A DNA stretch of 52,947 nt, from positions 1-52,947 of the forward strand of contig DKGO01000114.1 in the NCBI GenBank assembly GCA_002453315.1, given 5' to 3'. The notes under the pieces are model-generated. The model worked only from the letters and a program-made list of their open reading frames with translations. It did not search any database and was not told the origin of the DNA. The DNA comes from Caryophanales bacterium UBA6768 (GTDB taxonomy: Bacteria; Bacillota; Bacilli; Bacillales_D; Amphibacillaceae). Positions 49,959-52,947 of the stretch are shown here, one piece after another; positions within the stretch are counted from its first letter, which is position 1, and every line of letters begins with the position of its first letter. The position numbers were made by a program, and so were the translations under genes.

Positions 49959-51233
49959 TCATCCTAATTCGGGATGTCGTTCCTTCACTATTTTGAACGC
50001 TTCATCTGCCACTTCAAGAGTATAAGGAAGGTCTTCCTCACTCATTGCAGTATTAATAAAAAGATTATGATGATTGGCAAAATATACCCCACGGCGCACA
50101 CACTCAGCAACCCATTCCTGATGAAGGGATAAAGAATCGTCATTAGTAATTCGCATATACCACAAGGAAGGGGCTCCAGAAATTTTTAAATCAAAACCGT
50201 GATTTTTCCCCGCTGCAACTAGACCACTTGTTAACTTTTCACCAAAATCGAGCATTTTTTGTGGGCCATTCATTTCCTTCAGCTTTGTAATCGTTGCAAC
50301 CCCGGCAGCAAAAGGAACAGCCGAGAGCCAGTAGGAACCAGTATACATAACATCTGAGGCTGCTTCTTTTAAAGAATCAATGCCACATAAAGCAGAAACA
50401 TTCCAACCGTTTGCCAACGATTTACAAAATGCCACAAGATCGGCTTTAAAACCAAAATAATGATCTGACCCTTTCATATCAAGTCGAAATCCAGCACGAA
50501 CATCATCGATAGCCAGTACTATACCATGATCGGTACATAGTTTGCGGATTTTGGCCCAATAATCATTTTTAGGAAACTCGTTATCTTCGAATATTGGGTG
50601 ATGGTAGGGGGTAGCCATAAAGCATGCTATTTCACCCGGATTTTCTTTGACAATCTGTTCCACTGCCTCATAATCATTCCATGGTACATAGAGATTGTTC
50701 ACAACATCCTCATCAACAACACCTGGATAGCCCATATTTTGAGTCCACGGTTGGATCCCATGATAACCACCTTTAACAAGAATGACCTTCTTTCTTCCCG
50801 TGGCAGCACGGGCGAGCATCAAAGCAATCCCTGTGACATCTCCACCATTTTTAGCAAAAATAGCCCAATCAGCCATTTCAACAGTGTCAACTAATATTTC
50901 AGCAAAATCAATCATCTTTGTAGAAGGTGAAGTGACGACATCCCCTTTTTCCATTTGCTTGCGTACCGCCTCATTGACATCCTCATCATTATACCCCAGC
51001 ACATTTGGGCCATAAGCACACATATAATCGATAAACCGATTGCCATCAAGATCCCAGAAATAAGCACCTTTTGCATGGGAATTATAAAATGGATAGGCAT
51101 TTGTTGGAATAAAACATCCGTTTGCTGGTCCAAGATGACCGTATATCCCTGTTGGTATAACCTTTGTTGCACGTTGGAATTCAGTCTGACTCTTTGTAAA
51201 AGTATAAGGTTGATTCAAGTTCTTTGTTTCCAT
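49959..51233 (-). CDS. Class III PLP-dependent aminotransferase (glutamate-1-semialdehyde aminomutase-like)
   Basis: 424 residues with the class III fold. The entry block is VIPTGIYGHLGPANGCFIP. GGYHG (Y157, H158) stacks on the cofactor, IDDVRAGFR (D243) contacts the pyridine nitrogen and ADLVAFCKSLANGW has the Schiff-base lysine K271. The phosphate-binding loop reads KNGGDVTGIAL in place of the usual NSGTEA, so this is not an ordinary aminomutase. No other haem-synthesis gene is near. Placed between an SCP2-like gene and split transketolase genes, it probably aminates a keto or aldehyde intermediate. The ATG follows AGGAGA. Confidence 0.85.
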   Translation of the reverse strand: METKNLNQPYTFTKSQTEFQRATKVIPTGIYGHLGPANGCFIPTNAYPFYNSHAKGAYFWDLDGNRFIDYMCAYGPNVLGYNDEDVNEAVRKQMEKGDVVTSPSTKMIDFAEILVDTVEMADWAIFAKNGGDVTGIALMLARAATGRKKVILVKGGYHGIQPWTQNMGYPGVVDEDVVNNLYVPWNDYEAVEQIVKENPGEIACFMATPYHHPIFEDNEFPKNDYWAKIRKLCTDHGIVLAIDDVRAGFRLDMKGSDHYFGFKADLVAFCKSLANGWNVSALCGIDSLKEAASDVMYTGSYWLSAVPFAAGVATITKLKEMNGPQKMLDFGEKLTSGLVAAGKNHGFDLKISGAPSLWYMRITNDDSLSLHQEWVAECVRRGVYFANHHNLFINTAMSEEDLPYTLEVADEAFKIVKERHPELG

Positions 51234-51244
51234 TATCTACTCTC

Positions 51245-52000
51245 CTATCGTAAAAAATTTGGAACTTGTATAAGTAATTTATTCATGTTGTCTATCATCG
51301 GAAGATAGCCCCTTACTTCAAAATCACCTGATCCTAAACAAGTATAAGTATCGAGCTGGCCATTAAGAATGCCACTTGCTACTTCGAGATTTTTAAAGAC
51401 CATGCTTGCACGTGGAGTCTTTGTAGTTTGTTTTGATACCGTTAAAACCCCGTGATCAACGGAAAGTTGAACCGCTGGGCCATTCATCACTTCAACAAAG
51501 ATAATACCATCTGGTATTCGGCTTGCATTTAATTTGCCAATCCGATCATGATTACCAATCTCTGCCAACGCATGAAAGGCTGTATATGCTGTGAGATAGG
51601 CATTCATTTTAAAATAGTAAGGATTTTCTAGCAGTTTATCAGTAGGTTTTAAATAGTAGGCTAATTGATCCGTTAATTTAGTAAATTGATTTGTAAGAAA
51701 TTTGATCTTTAAAAATCCTTTTAATGGTATCGGGTTGGCTTTGTCGTCAAACATATCATTAAGATGCTTTGGCGAGCGAAAATACAACTTAATATCACTT
51801 CGTTTGTTACCCCTGGAATAAGAAACTTGCCCATTAGAAAAACTTACATGTGCCCGTGGGCCGTTTTTCACAATAAATTGAATAGCAATATCCTTATCTT
51901 TAATCATTTCGTTCATCTCGGAATCTAGTTCACATAAATCCTCTAAATTACGTAATACTGCGTGGAGATTAATATTTGCTTTAACAAGTTGGTCGACCAT
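51245..52000 (-). CDS. Two-domain SCP2-like (sterol-carrier-fold) protein A, first gene of the operon
   Basis: About 251 residues. Two SCP2-like units are visible. The first (about 20-125) has IAIQFIVKNGPRAHVSFSNGQVSYSRG and SDIKLYFRSPKHLNDMF. The second (about 145-250) has IIFVEVMNGPAVQLSVDHGVLTVSKQ, ASMVFKNLEVASGILNGQLDTYTCLGSGDFEVRG and the closing helix DNMNKLLIQVP, close to the SCP2 consensus with its G-D-F before the last helix. The fold carries acyl-CoAs or other hydrophobic ligands. The ATG at 52000 has AGGAAGG 6 bases upstream; the frame start at 52021 does not. Its leader of about 150 bases starts at the operator. Confidence 0.65.
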   Translation of the reverse strand: MVDQLVKANINLHAVLRNLEDLCELDSEMNEMIKDKDIAIQFIVKNGPRAHVSFSNGQVSYSRGNKRSDIKLYFRSPKHLNDMFDDKANPIPLKGFLKIKFLTNQFTKLTDQLAYYLKPTDKLLENPYYFKMNAYLTAYTAFHALAEIGNHDRIGKLNASRIPDGIIFVEVMNGPAVQLSVDHGVLTVSKQTTKTPRASMVFKNLEVASGILNGQLDTYTCLGSGDFEVRGYLPMIDNMNKLLIQVPNFLR

Positions 52001-52137
52001 AACTCCCCTTCCTTTCTGCATAATTTTGTATTACAATGACAGCGATTACATTTTTACTACGACAAAAGATTGATTGGGATTTCATTTTATTAGCTAATAA
52101 TATTCAATCAATTTTTACAGAAAAAGTTATTTTACTT

Positions 52138-52190
52138 GTGAGCGAGCTATCACTCACTAAAAGAATATCACCCTTTTTTTGAAAAGTCAA
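52138..52190 (-). promoter_or_regulatory. Operon promoter with TetR-type operator
   Basis: On the minus strand TTGACT (52185-52190), a 17-base spacer ending TGA and TATTCT (52162-52167) form an extended promoter. It is followed at once by the inverted repeat GTGAGTGA-TAGC-TCGCTCAC (52138-52157, 7 of 8 arm bases paired). Binding there would block transcription start for the five-gene operon. Confidence 0.75.
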
Positions 52191-52292
52191 TCAATATTTT
52201 ATTTCCTAAACGAAACTAACTGTTGCCTTGTTTTTTCTTATTTTTGTTGTACTATAAATGAAGAACTAGAATGATATAAATGAGGGATAAAC

Positions 52293-52947
52293 TTGATTAA
52301 ATCAGAATATATTCAAGAGGCATTTACAAAAATTTCAGACGAAAAGAAACAACGTATCCTTGATGTTGCCTTAATTGAATTTGCGGAATATGGTTATGAA
52401 AGTGCTAATATCAATGTGATAGCAGAGAAAGCTGAGATTAGTGTCGGGGCTATGTATAAGTATTTTGGCAATAAGGAAAATCTTTATTTAACTATTGTAC
52501 AAGTATGTATTAAAAAACTTAATGAAGTAATTGAGGAAATTGTCGAAGATGACGGGGAATTCATTGAAATAATCGAAAGAATTATCCTAGCTATTCAATC
52601 TTACTCAAGCACTTACGACTATTTGACTAAGTTTTACAATCAAATGACAACGGAACGTCATTCAGAGCTTGTTTGGAAAATTGTCTCAGATATGGAGTCT
52701 GTAACAGACAGGCTTTATGCCCCATTTATTGTGGAAGCACAAAGAAAGGGTCAGGTGCGAAAAAACGTCAATCCTAGATTTTTTTCATTTTTTCTAGACA
52801 ATTTATTTATGCTACTACAATTTTCTTATTCTTGTGAGTACTATAAAGAACGACTAAAGATGTATGTCGGAGAAGATATATTTGATCGAGATGAAATAGT
52901 ACTAGAACAACTAATGTCATTTATTAAAGGGGCACTATTTTTAGATG
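52293..52947 (+). CDS. TetR-family transcriptional regulator (C-terminus cut by the window edge)
   Basis: 218 codons are visible without a stop. The start is a TTG 7 bases after GAGGG. The N-terminal DNA-binding domain reads KQRILDVALIEFAEYGYESAN, then INVIAEKAEISVGAMYKYFGNKENLYL, a clean TetR_N signature. The rest is an all-helical ligand domain with many aromatic residues (RFFSFFLDNLFMLLQFSYS), fitting a hydrophobic or fatty-acid-like inducer. It is divergent from the SCP2/aminotransferase/transketolase operon, whose promoter holds a matching palindrome. It is missing from simple ATG-based gene lists because of the TTG start and the truncated end. Confidence 0.88.
   Translation, partial: MIKSEYIQEAFTKISDEKKQRILDVALIEFAEYGYESANINVIAEKAEISVGAMYKYFGNKENLYLTIVQVCIKKLNEVIEEIVEDDGEFIEIIERIILAIQSYSSTYDYLTKFYNQMTTERHSELVWKIVSDMESVTDRLYAPFIVEAQRKGQVRKNVNPRFFSFFLDNLFMLLQFSYSCEYYKERLKMYVGEDIFDRDEIVLEQLMSFIKGALFLD

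Noticed and set aside
49959..51233. hemL (glutamate-1-semialdehyde aminomutase for haem synthesis)
   Set aside because: The phosphate-binding loop differs from the usual motif and the neighbours are transketolase and SCP2-like genes, not haem genes.

Overview
The window comes from a low-GC, Gram-positive, Bacillaceae-like chromosome. Supporting signs are strong AGGAGG-type ribosome binding sites, frequent TTG and GTG starts, a T-box leader, a BirA-controlled bioY, sigL (sigma-54), a manganese-type inorganic pyrophosphatase, MscL, and a sensor/regulator/ABC cluster in the same gene order as Bacillus subtilis yfiJKLMN (lnrJKLMN). I cannot name the species. There are no rRNA, tRNA, phage or complete insertion-sequence genes. 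Most of the window is ordinary chromosomal backbone with some decay.

Layout. 1-5.6 kb: a decayed YhgE/Pip gene, then an lnr-like two-component system with its ABC exporter (minus strand). 5.8-7.7 kb: a SAM hydroxide adenosyltransferase gene behind a T-box leader that I read as methionine-specific, then a candidate small RNA. 7.7-12.1 kb: an ABC pair, a DUF2804 gene, a possible pseudoknot RNA and a lipoprotein. 12.2-17.4 kb: a TnpB-element scar, rtcB, bioY with its BirA operator, an EamA transporter, an ArsR/SRPBCC pair and an XRE/membrane-protein pair with iteron-like operators. 17.5-25.6 kb: tandem repeats, a PanE-like reductase, sigL, an isochorismatase-like gene, mscL, a SulP transporter, a second TnpB-element scar, ppaC and a small broken gene. 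25.7-35 kb: a serine hydrolase, a PCYCGC lipoprotein, an alsT-type symporter, an amino-acid oxidase-like flavoprotein, two tandem YczE-type paralogues, a YbjQ-family gene, galE and a small haem-copper-oxidase-like membrane protein.

35-44.7 kb holds three BspA-type leucine-rich surface proteins in a row. One is 2303 residues long and built from nested Ig-like repeats with a period near 1014 bp. 44.8-47.1 kb has an M24-fold protein lacking several canonical metal ligands, divergent from a LysR regulator.

47.3-52.9 kb is the best candidate for an undescribed system. It is a compact five-gene operon: SCP2-like protein, class III aminotransferase, split transketolase N and C subunits, and a second SCP2-like protein. 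A divergent TetR-family gene runs off the window edge. The operon promoter carries a near-perfect inverted repeat just after its -10 box, so it is probably repressed by that regulator. The make-up suggests thiamine-dependent ketol chemistry followed by amination on a ligand that the SCP2-like proteins may bind; the product is unknown.
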